From the NCBI GenBank assembly GCA_949287085.1, contig CASEER010000012.1, positions 1 to 38,709 on the forward strand: a stretch of DNA of 38,709 nt, read 5' to 3'. The notes under the pieces are model-generated. The model was not told the DNA's origin. It saw only the letters and a program-made list of their open reading frames with translations, and made no database searches. The translations under genes were made by a program, and so were the position numbers. Source of the DNA: an uncultured Coriobacteriaceae bacterium (GTDB lineage Bacteria; Actinomycetota; Coriobacteriia; Coriobacteriales; Coriobacteriaceae). The first letter of the stretch is position 1. Every line of letters begins with the position of its first letter. Shown in pieces: positions 23,005 to 30,731 of the stretch.

Positions 23005-23997
23005 TTATGCCTGAGCGGCCAGCTCGGACTTGGCCTTCTTGATCATGGCGTCGAAGTTCTCCGGTGAATCGGCCGGAACCTTGCGCACGTCGAACTTGAT
23101 GCCCTTGGACGCGAGCGTCTCGAGGCACTCGACATCGGCCTCGTCCATCGCAATCGCGTTGGTCACGACGACCTTGCCCACCGAGTGCGCCATCGAGCCC
23201 AGGTTGACGGTCTTGATGTCAACGCCGCCCTCGACAGCCTTAAGCACATCCTGCGGGGTTTCGAAGAGCAGCATGACCTTGGTGGCGCCAAAGCGAGGAT
23301 CCTTGGAGACGTCGATCATCTTCTGGATGGGGATGACGTGCACCTTGACTCCCGGAGGGGCCGCCTGAACGATCATGGTCTTGCGAAGCTCGTCATGGGA
23401 GACGGCATCGGAGACGACGAGGATTCGATCAGGGTTGACCTGCTTGGTCCAGGTGGTTGCCACCTGGCCATGGAGCAGACGGGTGTCCACGCGGCAGTGA
23501 GCGATCTTAATGTGACCATCGCCCAGCACCGTGCCCTCGGGGATGGCTCCCGTCGGGTGCGTCGGAGCAGCCTCGACCGCCTTGGGCGCCTCAGGCTCAA
23601 GGCTCTCGGGCTTCACGCGCACGCCGTCGCGCGACTCCTGGATGATCCCCTTCGCGACATCGTGCGCCGAGGCCTCGGAGTTCATGCGCAGCGTATACGC
23701 CGTGATGACCATGGGGAGATTCATGCCGGTGACGGCAGCCCACGTGGGATGCCCGTCGAGCAGACCGTTGATCTGGTTGAACGGCGTGCCGCCCCACAGA
23801 TCGACGAGGAAGAGCACCTGCTCCTGATCGGAAAGCGTTGCCACCTCCTTTTCGATCTCCGCCTTAAGGTCATCGGGACCCATGCTAGGTTGCAAGCTTA
23901 CGGAAACCACGTCCGGCTGTTCGCCAAAGACCATGGAGGCCGTCTGCTTGATGCCCTGCGCGAGATCGCCATGACTTGCGAGGACAATTCCTACCAT
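23005..23997 (-). CDS. manX: PTS mannose family fused EIIAB component
   Basis: This cytoplasmic phosphotransfer protein passes phosphate from HPr to the sugar. Residues 1 to about 128 are the EIIA domain with phosphorylation site His9 (LASHGDLAQG) and LWGGTPFNQ. A Pro/Ala/Glu-rich linker (about 130-157) joins the EIIB domain with the second site His176 (TRLLHGQV) and VVSDAVSHDE. The total is 330 residues. The ATG at 23997 is chosen over a longer frame because AAGGAGGT lies close upstream and the protein starts at the EIIA fold. It is the first gene of the EIIAB-EIIC-EIID-manO operon. No LevR/ManR-type regulator lies alongside. Confidence 0.95.
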   Translation of the reverse strand: MVGIVLASHGDLAQGIKQTASMVFGEQPDVVSVSLQPSMGPDDLKAEIEKEVATLSDQEQVLFLVDLWGGTPFNQINGLLDGHPTWAAVTGMNLPMVITAYTLRMNSEASAHDVAKGIIQESRDGVRVKPESLEPEAPKAVEAAPTHPTGAIPEGTVLGDGHIKIAHCRVDTRLLHGQVATTWTKQVNPDRILVVSDAVSHDELRKTMIVQAAPPGVKVHVIPIQKMIDVSKDPRFGATKVMLLFETPQDVLKAVEGGVDIKTVNLGSMAHSVGKVVVTNAIAMDEADVECLETLASKGIKFDVRKVPADSPENFDAMIKKAKSELAAQA

Positions 23998-24064
23998 ACC
24001 TACCTCCTTACTACTTAAGAGGTTACCTACGTGCGTGCGCTGACCTTCTTGCACACGCGATCTT

Positions 24065-24070
24065 ATTATA
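24065..24070 (-). promoter_or_regulatory. -10 element of the mannose-PTS operon
   Basis: A perfect TATAAT on the minus strand lies about 70 bases upstream of the EIIAB ATG. The -35 region is weak. The upstream 24075-24200 stretch is unusually AT-rich for this genome and may hold regulator sites. A sigma-54 -24/-12 element, known for some such operons, was searched for by eye and not found. Confidence 0.5.
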
Positions 24071-24247
24071 GGCAATATGTGATGAAATGGTAGAGAGAGT
24101 GTGACAGACTTACAGCAATATGGATATTTACGCAGGTAGATATATCAAACAACTTTTAACATATAGGTAATGAAATGCGCAAGGGCGCCGGTAAATAATG
24201 AGAGATGACTCAGAGAGGAGGGGTCAAGCGGCACAGCACACAGGGCG

Positions 24248-24670
24248 CTACGCATCGGTTTGATTGCGGCGGTCAAGCCAGGTTTGAAGGAAGAGGCTCG
24301 CGGCCACGCTATCCACCTTACCGCGCATGTCGCGTTCTGAGAGACCCTGCTCACGCAGAATCCGCTTGGCCTCGCGCGAAGATAGGCGCTCGTCGACAAA
24401 CTCGACGGGCAAACCAGTCGCCTGCCCGAGCTTGCGGGCGGCTTCCATAACTCGCTGCGCCTGTGGACCGTCCTCCCCCGCCATGGTTTCGGGACGCCCG
24501 CAGACCAGTACCTCGGGTTCGTAATCTTCAATGAGGTAGCGAAAAGAGCGCGCATGGCCGAGCACCTCGACCGCGGGCAGCACCTTCACGGGCATCGCGA
24601 GCCTCCCCGACGCGTCGGAGACCGCGATGCCCACCCGTACCTCACCGATATCTAACGCAAGAGCGACCAC
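24248..24670 (-). CDS. ruvX: RuvX/YqgF family pre-16S rRNA nuclease (Holliday junction resolvase-like)
   Basis: This RNase H-fold protein of 140 residues has LALDIGEVRVGIAVSD (first catalytic Asp), the VLVCGRPETMAGEDG loop, FVDERLSSREA, and a final Asp in KVDSVAASLFLQTWLD. In E. coli the homologue matures 16S rRNA 5' ends; the family was first described as a putative Holliday-junction resolvase. The start is GTG, six bases after the alaS stop. alaS-ruvX is a common pair. Confidence 0.92.
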   Translation of the reverse strand: MVALALDIGEVRVGIAVSDASGRLAMPVKVLPAVEVLGHARSFRYLIEDYEPEVLVCGRPETMAGEDGPQAQRVMEAARKLGQATGLPVEFVDERLSSREAKRILREQGLSERDMRGKVDSVAASLFLQTWLDRRNQTDA

Positions 24671-24676
24671 GATAGG

Positions 24677-27334
24677 CTATGCGCTCAGCGCAGCGCGCGC
24701 AGCCTCGAGCGCCGCCGGGATTCCGCTCGCATCCTTGCCGCCAGCCTGGGCCATCTGCGGACGGCCGCCGCCACCACCGCCCACGATCGGAGCGATCTGC
24801 TTGATGATGTCACCGGACTTGAAGCCCGCAGCAACGGCCTCGTCGGTCGCACCGGCAAGGAGAGCCGGCTGGCCCTTGGAGGTCACCGTGGCGAGCACAC
24901 AGGCAACCGGCTCATGCAGCTTCTGACGGATCGTGTCCCACACGCTGCGCAGATCCGCCGCCTCGAGGCCCTCGAGCTGGGCAACCACGAGCTTGTAGGC
25001 GCCCATATCCTCAGCGTTGGCAATGGCCTCGTCGATGGCGTTGGATCCGCCACCGGTGAGCGCGTTCTTGAGCTTCTGGTTGGCCTCGCGGAGCTCCATC
25101 TGGAGCGAGGCGATGCGTGCAGGAACCTCGTCGGCGCGGCACTTGAGCGACGCTGCCGCCTCGTCGAGCAAGCGCGAACGGTCCTCGAGGTACGCGATGG
25201 CGCCCTCGCTCGTAACCGCTTCGATACGGCGAACGTTCGAGCCCGTGGAGGACTCGGACACGATCTTGAAGAGGCCAAGCTCGGCCGTATTGGCGGCATG
25301 CGTGCCACCGCAGAGCTCGCGGGAGAACGGATGCTCCTCGGCGCCCACGGACACCACGCGCACCACGTCACCGTACTTCTCGCCAAAGAGCGCGACGGCG
25401 CCGGCGGCTTTAGCGTCGTCGATGCCCATCACGCGGGTCACGACCGGCTTGGCCGCAAAGATCTGCTCGTTGACCAGATGCTCGACCTCGGCAAGCTGCT
25501 CGGTGGAAAGCGCCTCGAAGTGCGTGAAGTCAAAGCGGAGATGCTCCGGCGCCACCAGCGAACCGGCCTGGTTCACATGATCCCCCAGAACATGCTTCAA
25601 AGCAGCGTCAAGCAGGTGCGTAGCTGTATGGTTGCGGCGCAGCAGCGCGCGGCGGTGATGGTCCACGGCAGCGGTGAGAACGGCACCCTCGGCAAGCGTG
25701 CCTTCCTCGACGGTCGCCACATGGGCGTAGAGGCCGTTATGGCTCTTGGTGTCGGTTACGGCAAGGCGCACGCCGTCGGCCGCAAGCACGCCGGCATCAC
25801 CCATCTGGCCGCCCATCTCGGCGTAGAACGGGGTGCGGTCGAGCACGACCTCGACGGTCTGGCCCGCAGCGGCCTCAGCAACGCGAACACCGTCGACCAC
25901 GAGCGCGATCACACGCGCGCCGTCGAGCTCCTCGTCCTCATAGCCGCAGAACTCCGTTGCCGGCAGGCTATCGGAAAGCTCGGTCCACACGTCGTTGAAC
26001 GAACCCCAGGCGTCGCCCTTGACGTTGGCACGGGCGCGCTCGCGCTGCGCCTCCATCTCGCGGTTGAAACCGTCGATATCGACCTCGTGACCCGTACCTT
26101 GCGCGATCTCGACAGTAAGGTCGATCGGGAAGCCAAAGGTATCGTGCAGCTTAAAGGCCGTCGCGCCATCGAGCACCGCGCCCTCATCGAGTGCGGAAAG
26201 AGCCTCGTCCAGGTACACGCGACCCGTATCGAGCGTGCCCGAGAAGCGCTCCTCCTCGGCGTTCACGATACCCTTCACGAGCGAAACGTTCTTGAGCAGT
26301 TCCGGATAGGCATCGCCCATGGCGTCGTTCACCGCGTCGATAAAGCGGCCCAGGAACGCGCCCTCGATACCGATGAGGCGCCCGTGGAACACCGCGCGGC
26401 GGAGCAAGCGGCGGAGCACGTAGCCGCGGCCCTCGTTACCGGGCAGGATGCCGTCGGAGATCATGAAGTCGACGGAGCGCGCATGGTCGGCGATGATGCG
26501 GAGGCTGCGGCTCGGCCCCTCGTAGTCGTCGGCCACATAGGTCGCACCCGAAATCTCTTCACCGAGCGCGATGAGGCCGCGCATGAGGTCGCCGTCATAG
26601 AACGAGCTCTTGTGCTGCATGATGGCTGCCATGCGCTCGAGGCCCATGCCCGTATCGAGGTTGCGGTGCGGCAGCTCCGGCATGGAGCCGTCCTCCTGGC
26701 GGTCGTACTGCGTGAACACGAGGTTCCAGAACTCCAGGAAGCGGTCACAATCGCAGCCCGGATGGCAATCGGGCTTGCCGCAGCCGACCTCGGGGCCCTG
26801 GTCGAAGTAGATCTCGGAGCAGGGACCGCAGGGGCCGGTGGGGCCGGCCGCCCAGAAGTTGTCGTCCTCGCCCAGGCGGCTGATGTGATCCTCTGCCACG
26901 CCCAGGCTGCGCCAGATGTTGAAGGCCTCGTCGTCCTCGGTGAACACGGTGAAGTACAGGCGCTCGAGCGGGAGCTTGAACACCTGCGTGGAGAGCTCGA
27001 GGGCCCAGGCGCAGGCCTGCTCCTTGGACACGCCGCCAAAGGAGAAGTTGCCGAGCATCTCAAAGAAGCTCGCGTGGCGACCGTCGGAGCCGATGATGTC
27101 GATATCGTTCGTGCGCACGCACTTCTGGCACGACGTCGCACCGATCTCGTGCATGGTCTTTTTACCCTGGTAGTACTCCTTGAACTGGTTCATGCCGGCG
27201 TTCGCGAGCAGGAGCGACGGGTCATCCGGCACGAGCGAGGAGCTGGGATACAGCTTGCAACCGCGCTCCTCGAAGAACTTCAAGAAGGCGGAGCGAATCT
27301 CAGCGGTGGTCATCGAAGGAAAATCTGCAGCCAT
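24677..27334 (-). CDS. alaS: Alanine--tRNA ligase
   Basis: This class II aminoacyl-tRNA synthetase charges tRNA-Ala. The 885-residue protein has a catalytic core starting with EIRSAFLKFFEERGC and including LLANAGMNQFKEYY, GCDCDRFLEFWN and GMGLERMA. An editing domain follows with HTATHLLDAALKHVLG and CGGTHAANTAELG, and the C-terminal GGGGGGRPQMAQAGG tail closes it. The ATG at 27334 is preferred over a longer frame because AAGGAG lies eight bases upstream. A TATACT -10-like hexamer is at 27376-27381. No T-box motif occurs in the upstream gap. Confidence 0.96.
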   Translation of the reverse strand: MAADFPSMTTAEIRSAFLKFFEERGCKLYPSSSLVPDDPSLLLANAGMNQFKEYYQGKKTMHEIGATSCQKCVRTNDIDIIGSDGRHASFFEMLGNFSFGGVSKEQACAWALELSTQVFKLPLERLYFTVFTEDDEAFNIWRSLGVAEDHISRLGEDDNFWAAGPTGPCGPCSEIYFDQGPEVGCGKPDCHPGCDCDRFLEFWNLVFTQYDRQEDGSMPELPHRNLDTGMGLERMAAIMQHKSSFYDGDLMRGLIALGEEISGATYVADDYEGPSRSLRIIADHARSVDFMISDGILPGNEGRGYVLRRLLRRAVFHGRLIGIEGAFLGRFIDAVNDAMGDAYPELLKNVSLVKGIVNAEEERFSGTLDTGRVYLDEALSALDEGAVLDGATAFKLHDTFGFPIDLTVEIAQGTGHEVDIDGFNREMEAQRERARANVKGDAWGSFNDVWTELSDSLPATEFCGYEDEELDGARVIALVVDGVRVAEAAAGQTVEVVLDRTPFYAEMGGQMGDAGVLAADGVRLAVTDTKSHNGLYAHVATVEEGTLAEGAVLTAAVDHHRRALLRRNHTATHLLDAALKHVLGDHVNQAGSLVAPEHLRFDFTHFEALSTEQLAEVEHLVNEQIFAAKPVVTRVMGIDDAKAAGAVALFGEKYGDVVRVVSVGAEEHPFSRELCGGTHAANTAELGLFKIVSESSTGSNVRRIEAVTSEGAIAYLEDRSRLLDEAAASLKCRADEVPARIASLQMELREANQKLKNALTGGGSNAIDEAIANAEDMGAYKLVVAQLEGLEAADLRSVWDTIRQKLHEPVACVLATVTSKGQPALLAGATDEAVAAGFKSGDIIKQIAPIVGGGGGGRPQMAQAGGKDASGIPAALEAARAALSA

Positions 27335-27375
27335 TGAGGTAACTCCTTGGGAATCAACAAATCTCAAACGCACAA

Positions 27376-27381
27376 AGTATA
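27376..27381 (-). promoter_or_regulatory. alaS: Possible -10 element for alaS
   Basis: TATACT on the minus strand lies about 40 bases upstream of the alaS ATG. No convincing -35 hexamer is visible at the right distance. Confidence 0.3.
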
Positions 27382-27453
27382 TAGGAAATGGCAGGGCCAT
27401 GGCATCAGGTTCGCTGGTCCCATCACAGTATCAAATTCTGAATGCATTCCGTC

Positions 27454-27468
27454 GCGCCGGCACGGCGC
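27454..27468 (-). terminator. Weak hairpin between the permease gene and alaS
   Basis: GCGCCG(GCA)CGGCGC is a six-base stem with a three-base loop, 67 bases after the permease stop on the minus strand and upstream of the alaS -10 element. No T-run follows. It may mark the end of the sigma operon transcript. Confidence 0.25.
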
Positions 27469-27534
27469 ACTATCCCACCGCGCGGGCACGCTCACGCGGC
27501 CTCAACAGCGAACAAAGCGACGTGACAGGCAGCA

Positions 27535-28866
27535 CTACTTGTCGTTCGGACGATGCAAGAAGGTGAGCCTGCTCCACGGGTTGTCGAGCTCCGCCGGACG
27601 CGGGACCGCCTCGCCCGTTGGCGCCACATCGTCGGAGATGAGCTCGGACTCGGCCACAAAGCTATCGTCGCCCAGCGCATCGAACGCGGGCACGGGATTG
27701 CCCTCGGCATCGCGAAACGGCGTGCCTTGGAAAATCGCTCCATCATACGAAACAAGCGGCTGGCCCGTCTCCTTTTCAAAATAGAACACGAAGAGGCCCT
27801 TGAGCGCCGCGCACAGCGGGATAGCGATGACCATGCCGAGCGGCCCCATCAGCGTTGAGCCGACCACGAGCGCCGCCAGGTTCATTGCCGGATGAATCTG
27901 AACTGAGCTCTGCATGACCTTGGGCGAGATCACGTTATCCGTAACGTTCTGCGCAACCATGGTGACCACCAGGGTCCAAATGGCCAGGGCCGGTCCGTAG
28001 AACACGGCAAGCAGCGTGGCCGCAAAGGCCGAGATCCACGAACCCAGAACGGGGACCAGGTGCATCACGCCGGTAAGCACGCCCATAAGGGCCGCATACG
28101 GGTGCCCCACCAGGGCGAGGCCCACAAAGGCGAGCACGCCGTTGACGAACGACGTGATGACCATGCTGCGCATGTACCCGCCAACGGAACGCGATAAGAT
28201 GGCAACCATAAAGCGGTAGCTCGTCTCGCGCTCGCCGCCCACGATTGTGCCGATCTCGCGGTGGATGCGCGGGTAATCAAGCGCCAGCCAATACGCCAGC
28301 ACCACGCCCAAGAAAACGATGAACAGCTGCGAGGCAAACGACGAGATGAACGGGAAAATGCCCGCGCCCAAGTCGCTCGCCAGACGGGTCACGTACGAGG
28401 AAGCCACGTCGGCCAGCGAACGAAGCGTCTCGTCAAACTGGTCTGCCCACGAGGCTTTAGAAAGCGCCTCGACATCGCGCGAGACCTGCAGGACCCAGTC
28501 GCCCAAGCCCCGAATCTGCTGCGGCAGGCGCGCCAGCACTTCCATGATCTGCTCAACAAAAATGGGGCCGATCACCATGATCACGCAGAGTATCACGGCA
28601 ATCACGGCAACGAGCCCCACGAGCGCGCCGACCGTGCGGGGGACGCCCTTACGCTCCAGCGCGTTGACGATGGGCGACGCCACAAACGCAATGAGCGAGC
28701 CCACCGCTAGAAACTCGATAACCGGCGCCAGCACGCCAACCACGTTGAGCACGACCATGCCAATAAGGAGCGCGCCCACCACGGTCCAAACCCGGTACGC
28801 TACCAGACGCGCACCGGGAAGCTTTGCTGTTGCAACCGCTCGCTTTGGGGAGCGCGGCGCGGTCAT
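27535..28866 (-). CDS. AI-2E family transporter
   Basis: This 443-residue membrane protein of the AI-2E/PerM family has an N-terminal helix pair (GALLIGMVVLNVVGVLAPVI) and a middle soluble stretch. Several C-terminal helices carry the family's SFVNGVLAFVGLALVGHPYA and GVMHLVPVLGSWISA segments. The long hydrophilic C-terminal tail is acidic and not conserved. Substrates are not established for most members; autoinducer-2 export and Na+/H+ antiport have been reported for some. The ATG overlaps the sigma-factor stop as ATGA, so it is translated with the sigma operon. Confidence 0.85.
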   Translation of the reverse strand: MTAPRSPKRAVATAKLPGARLVAYRVWTVVGALLIGMVVLNVVGVLAPVIEFLAVGSLIAFVASPIVNALERKGVPRTVGALVGLVAVIAVILCVIMVIGPIFVEQIMEVLARLPQQIRGLGDWVLQVSRDVEALSKASWADQFDETLRSLADVASSYVTRLASDLGAGIFPFISSFASQLFIVFLGVVLAYWLALDYPRIHREIGTIVGGERETSYRFMVAILSRSVGGYMRSMVITSFVNGVLAFVGLALVGHPYAALMGVLTGVMHLVPVLGSWISAFAATLLAVFYGPALAIWTLVVTMVAQNVTDNVISPKVMQSSVQIHPAMNLAALVVGSTLMGPLGMVIAIPLCAALKGLFVFYFEKETGQPLVSYDGAIFQGTPFRDAEGNPVPAFDALGDDSFVAESELISDDVAPTGEAVPRPAELDNPWSRLTFLHRPNDK

Positions 28867-29654
28867 TTGCGCGCCATGACCCCGTCGGGGTCGATTTTCT
28901 CTTGAATCTTCTTGAGCGTACGGCGCAGCAGGCGCGAAACCTGCACCTGGGAGATGCCGAGCTTCTCGGCAATCTCGATCTGCGTCATACCCTTTAAGAA
29001 GCGGAGCTCGATGACCTCGCGCTCGCGCGGCGAAAAGCCCTTGAGCGCATCCTCGATTACCAAGCGGTCGTCGGTAAACTCAAGCTCGTTGTCTTCGCTG
29101 CCGTAGCGGTCAATCACCGAGGGCGCATCGTCGCTGTCAGAGTTCCCCGTGCCCTCAAGCGGCACCGAGCTATACGCGCTCGACGACTCCATGGCCTCGA
29201 GCACCTCATCGACCGAGGCGCCCAAGTAGTCGGCGATCTCTTGCACGGTAGGCGAACGCTGCAGCTGGGTAGTCAGGGTATCGGTTGCCTGGTTGACCTT
29301 GGCCGAAAGCTCCTGCAAGCGGCGCGGAACTCGCACGCTCCAGCCCTTGTCGCGAAAGTGACGCTTGATCTCGCCCATGATGGTAGGCGTCGCGTACGTG
29401 GTGAACTCAAGCCCGCGGTCGGGATCAAAACGGTCAATTGCCTTGAGCAGGCCCAAATAGCCCACCTGCACCAAGTCGTCGAGCGGCTCGCCGCGGTTTT
29501 TAAACTTGTTGGCCAAAAAACGGACAAGGTTGAGGTGAGACATTACCAGCTGCTCGCGCGCATCCATGTCGCCTTCTTCTTTGTAGCGACGGAAGAGCTC
29601 GCGCGTCTTCTGCTTGTCCCAGGCCGATTTTGTCGACGTGGTTTTTTCTGCCAT
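28863..29654 (-). CDS. SigB/SigF-type RNA polymerase sigma factor
   Basis: This 263-residue sigma-70 family protein has region 2 (REQLVMSHLNLVRFLANKF, then DDLVQVGYLGLLKAIDRFD and FTTYATPTIMGEIKRHFRD), region 3 (VPRRLQELSAKVNQA to SPTVQEIADYLG) and region 4 (FSPREREVIELRFLKGMTQIEIAEKLGISQVQVSRLLRRTL). The RDKGW plus VPRR arrangement is typical for the SigB/SigF/SigG stress-sporulation group. The ATG at 29654 follows the anti-sigma stop by one base; an ATG at 29663, inside it, is the alternative. The stop overlaps the permease gene. Partner switching with the upstream RsbW-like protein is expected, and a SigB-like promoter lies ahead of the operon. Confidence 0.93.
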   Translation of the reverse strand: MAEKTTSTKSAWDKQKTRELFRRYKEEGDMDAREQLVMSHLNLVRFLANKFKNRGEPLDDLVQVGYLGLLKAIDRFDPDRGLEFTTYATPTIMGEIKRHFRDKGWSVRVPRRLQELSAKVNQATDTLTTQLQRSPTVQEIADYLGASVDEVLEAMESSSAYSSVPLEGTGNSDSDDAPSVIDRYGSEDNELEFTDDRLVIEDALKGFSPREREVIELRFLKGMTQIEIAEKLGISQVQVSRLLRRTLKKIQEKIDPDGVMARK

Positions 29655-29655
29655 A

Positions 29656-30039
29656 TTAGACATCCGCCTTGAGTTCGAGGTGTAGTCGCGCGGGTGCGTC
29701 AGTCTTCTCGTACGCATCGCATACCGTGGACAAAATGAGGCCCGCGTACGCGGCGGAGCTATTGGAATCAGGTTCGGGTACCGACCCCTCGCCGAGGGTA
29801 ACGTCAACCACTACATGCTCGGCGTCAACGGTAAACGTGAGCGCCACATGCTCCCCCGCCTCAACCGAGCACGCATAGATAAACGCCTCTTCGGCTGCCA
29901 TGCGCACGTCCTCGACGCGGTCAACCGACATCGACGAAAGCGCCGCCACGTTGGCTGCCGTCATACGCACCAGGCGGGCAAACCGCGGATCGGCCGCGAC
30001 GGTCAAAACAATCGGATCGAGCGGCTGTGTGTTAGTCAT
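29656..30039 (-). CDS. RsbW-like anti-sigma factor with altered ATP-binding boxes
   Basis: This 127-residue protein has the GHKL/HATPase fold order of anti-sigma factors. VAADPRFARLVRMTAANVAAL leads into the N-box helix VEDVRMAAEEAFIYAC, then strands, and AYAGLILSTVCDAY at the place of the G2 region. In RsbW/SpoIIAB the N-box reads E-A-x-x-N; here the Asn is Tyr55 after Glu51. The D-x-G-x-G of the G1 box is not clear (LGEGS in its place). It therefore probably binds the sigma factor but may lack kinase activity. No RsbV-type antagonist is nearby. The ATG at 30039 overlaps the end of the DUF948 gene by eight bases. Confidence 0.75.
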   Translation of the reverse strand: MTNTQPLDPIVLTVAADPRFARLVRMTAANVAALSSMSVDRVEDVRMAAEEAFIYACSVEAGEHVALTFTVDAEHVVVDVTLGEGSVPEPDSNSSAAYAGLILSTVCDAYEKTDAPARLHLELKADV

Positions 30040-30646
30040 GAGAAGCGTCTCCCTGGGTCGTGGGGTCAGAAGCAGTTGAAGATTGGGCAGCCGAGGCGTC
30101 GGCGTCGTAGGTGTAGTACCGCGGAGCGGCTGCCTCGGGCGCGGGCGCCGCCTCATCGGCAGGCTCAGACGCAGGAGCCGCAGCCTCGGTGTTATGGGAC
30201 GTATCGGTTGCCGTGTCGGTCAGCGCGCGGTCCGTGTCTGGAACACCCGGCTTGATCTTGGCAAAGAGCCGCTGCACGGCGCCGGAGGCCGAATCGGCCA
30301 CACCAGAGACGGCGTTGCCGGCACTTGCCGCCGCGCCCGTCACCGCCGATACATCACGCACCACGGCTTCGACCTCAACGAGATTGGACGTCAGCGCGTC
30401 AACGGCCACATTTGCCGACGTGAGGAGCGGCTCAACCTGGGCGAGAGCAGGCTGCAGGTCATCGAGCGCGCCGTCGAGTTTAGACACCACCGGGCGCGTC
30501 TCGGCAAGTAAGTCGTTGACTTCAACAACGGTTTTATCAAGCGAGTCGACCGTGGTGCGCGCACGCCGGACGGTGAGCGCCACCTCGACGACCGCCCAAA
30601 TAGCGGCGATCGCGAGCACGATAAGCAAAATCTGGAGGGGTTCCAT
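30032..30646 (-). CDS. DUF948 family membrane-anchored protein
   Basis: This 204-residue protein has one N-terminal transmembrane helix (LQILLIVLAIAAIWAVVEVAL). A long amphipathic coiled-coil-like segment follows (about residues 25-110, with VDSLDKTVVEVNDLLAET-type heptads), then an Ala/Pro/Thr-rich disordered tail. DUF948 proteins such as YtxG occur beside general-stress genes in Firmicutes, and their role is unknown. AAGGAGG precedes the ATG at 30646. It heads the DUF948-RsbW-sigma-permease operon. Confidence 0.75.
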   Translation of the reverse strand: MEPLQILLIVLAIAAIWAVVEVALTVRRARTTVDSLDKTVVEVNDLLAETRPVVSKLDGALDDLQPALAQVEPLLTSANVAVDALTSNLVEVEAVVRDVSAVTGAAASAGNAVSGVADSASGAVQRLFAKIKPGVPDTDRALTDTATDTSHNTEAAAPASEPADEAAPAPEAAAPRYYTYDADASAAQSSTASDPTTQGDASHD

Positions 30647-30688
30647 TGAGCCTCCTTGCATGGATGTCGGAACAAACTAGTGCTGATT

Positions 30689-30713
30689 CTACCCCATCGT
30701 CGTACCTTCGAAC
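30689..30713 (-). promoter_or_regulatory. Candidate SigB-type promoter of the sigma operon
   Basis: On the minus strand GTTCGA (complement of 30708-30713) is followed after 13 bases by GGGTAG (complement of 30689-30694). The SigB/SigF consensus GTTTAA-N12-14-GGGTAT is matched at four and five positions with ideal spacing. It lies about 45 bases ahead of the DUF948 start codon, which suggests autoregulation by the sigma factor encoded downstream. Confidence 0.5.
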
Positions 30714-30731
30714 CCACGGTGGCCAAGACCG

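Noticed and set aside
24001..24247. Sigma-54 promoter and LevR-type control for the mannose-PTS operon
   Set aside because: No GG-N10-GC type -24/-12 element is visible and no sigma-54 activator is adjacent. A perfect TATAAT is present instead.
24914..27337. A very long plus-strand open frame opposite alaS
   Set aside because: It is the antisense shadow of a GC-rich gene with every expected AlaRS motif on the minus strand. The translated plus-strand sequence shows no family signature and is rich in His, Arg and Gly, as such shadows are.
27335..27534. T-box riboswitch for alaS
   Set aside because: No T-box core sequence or specifier-loop stem is seen, and the apparent leader is only about 40 bases.
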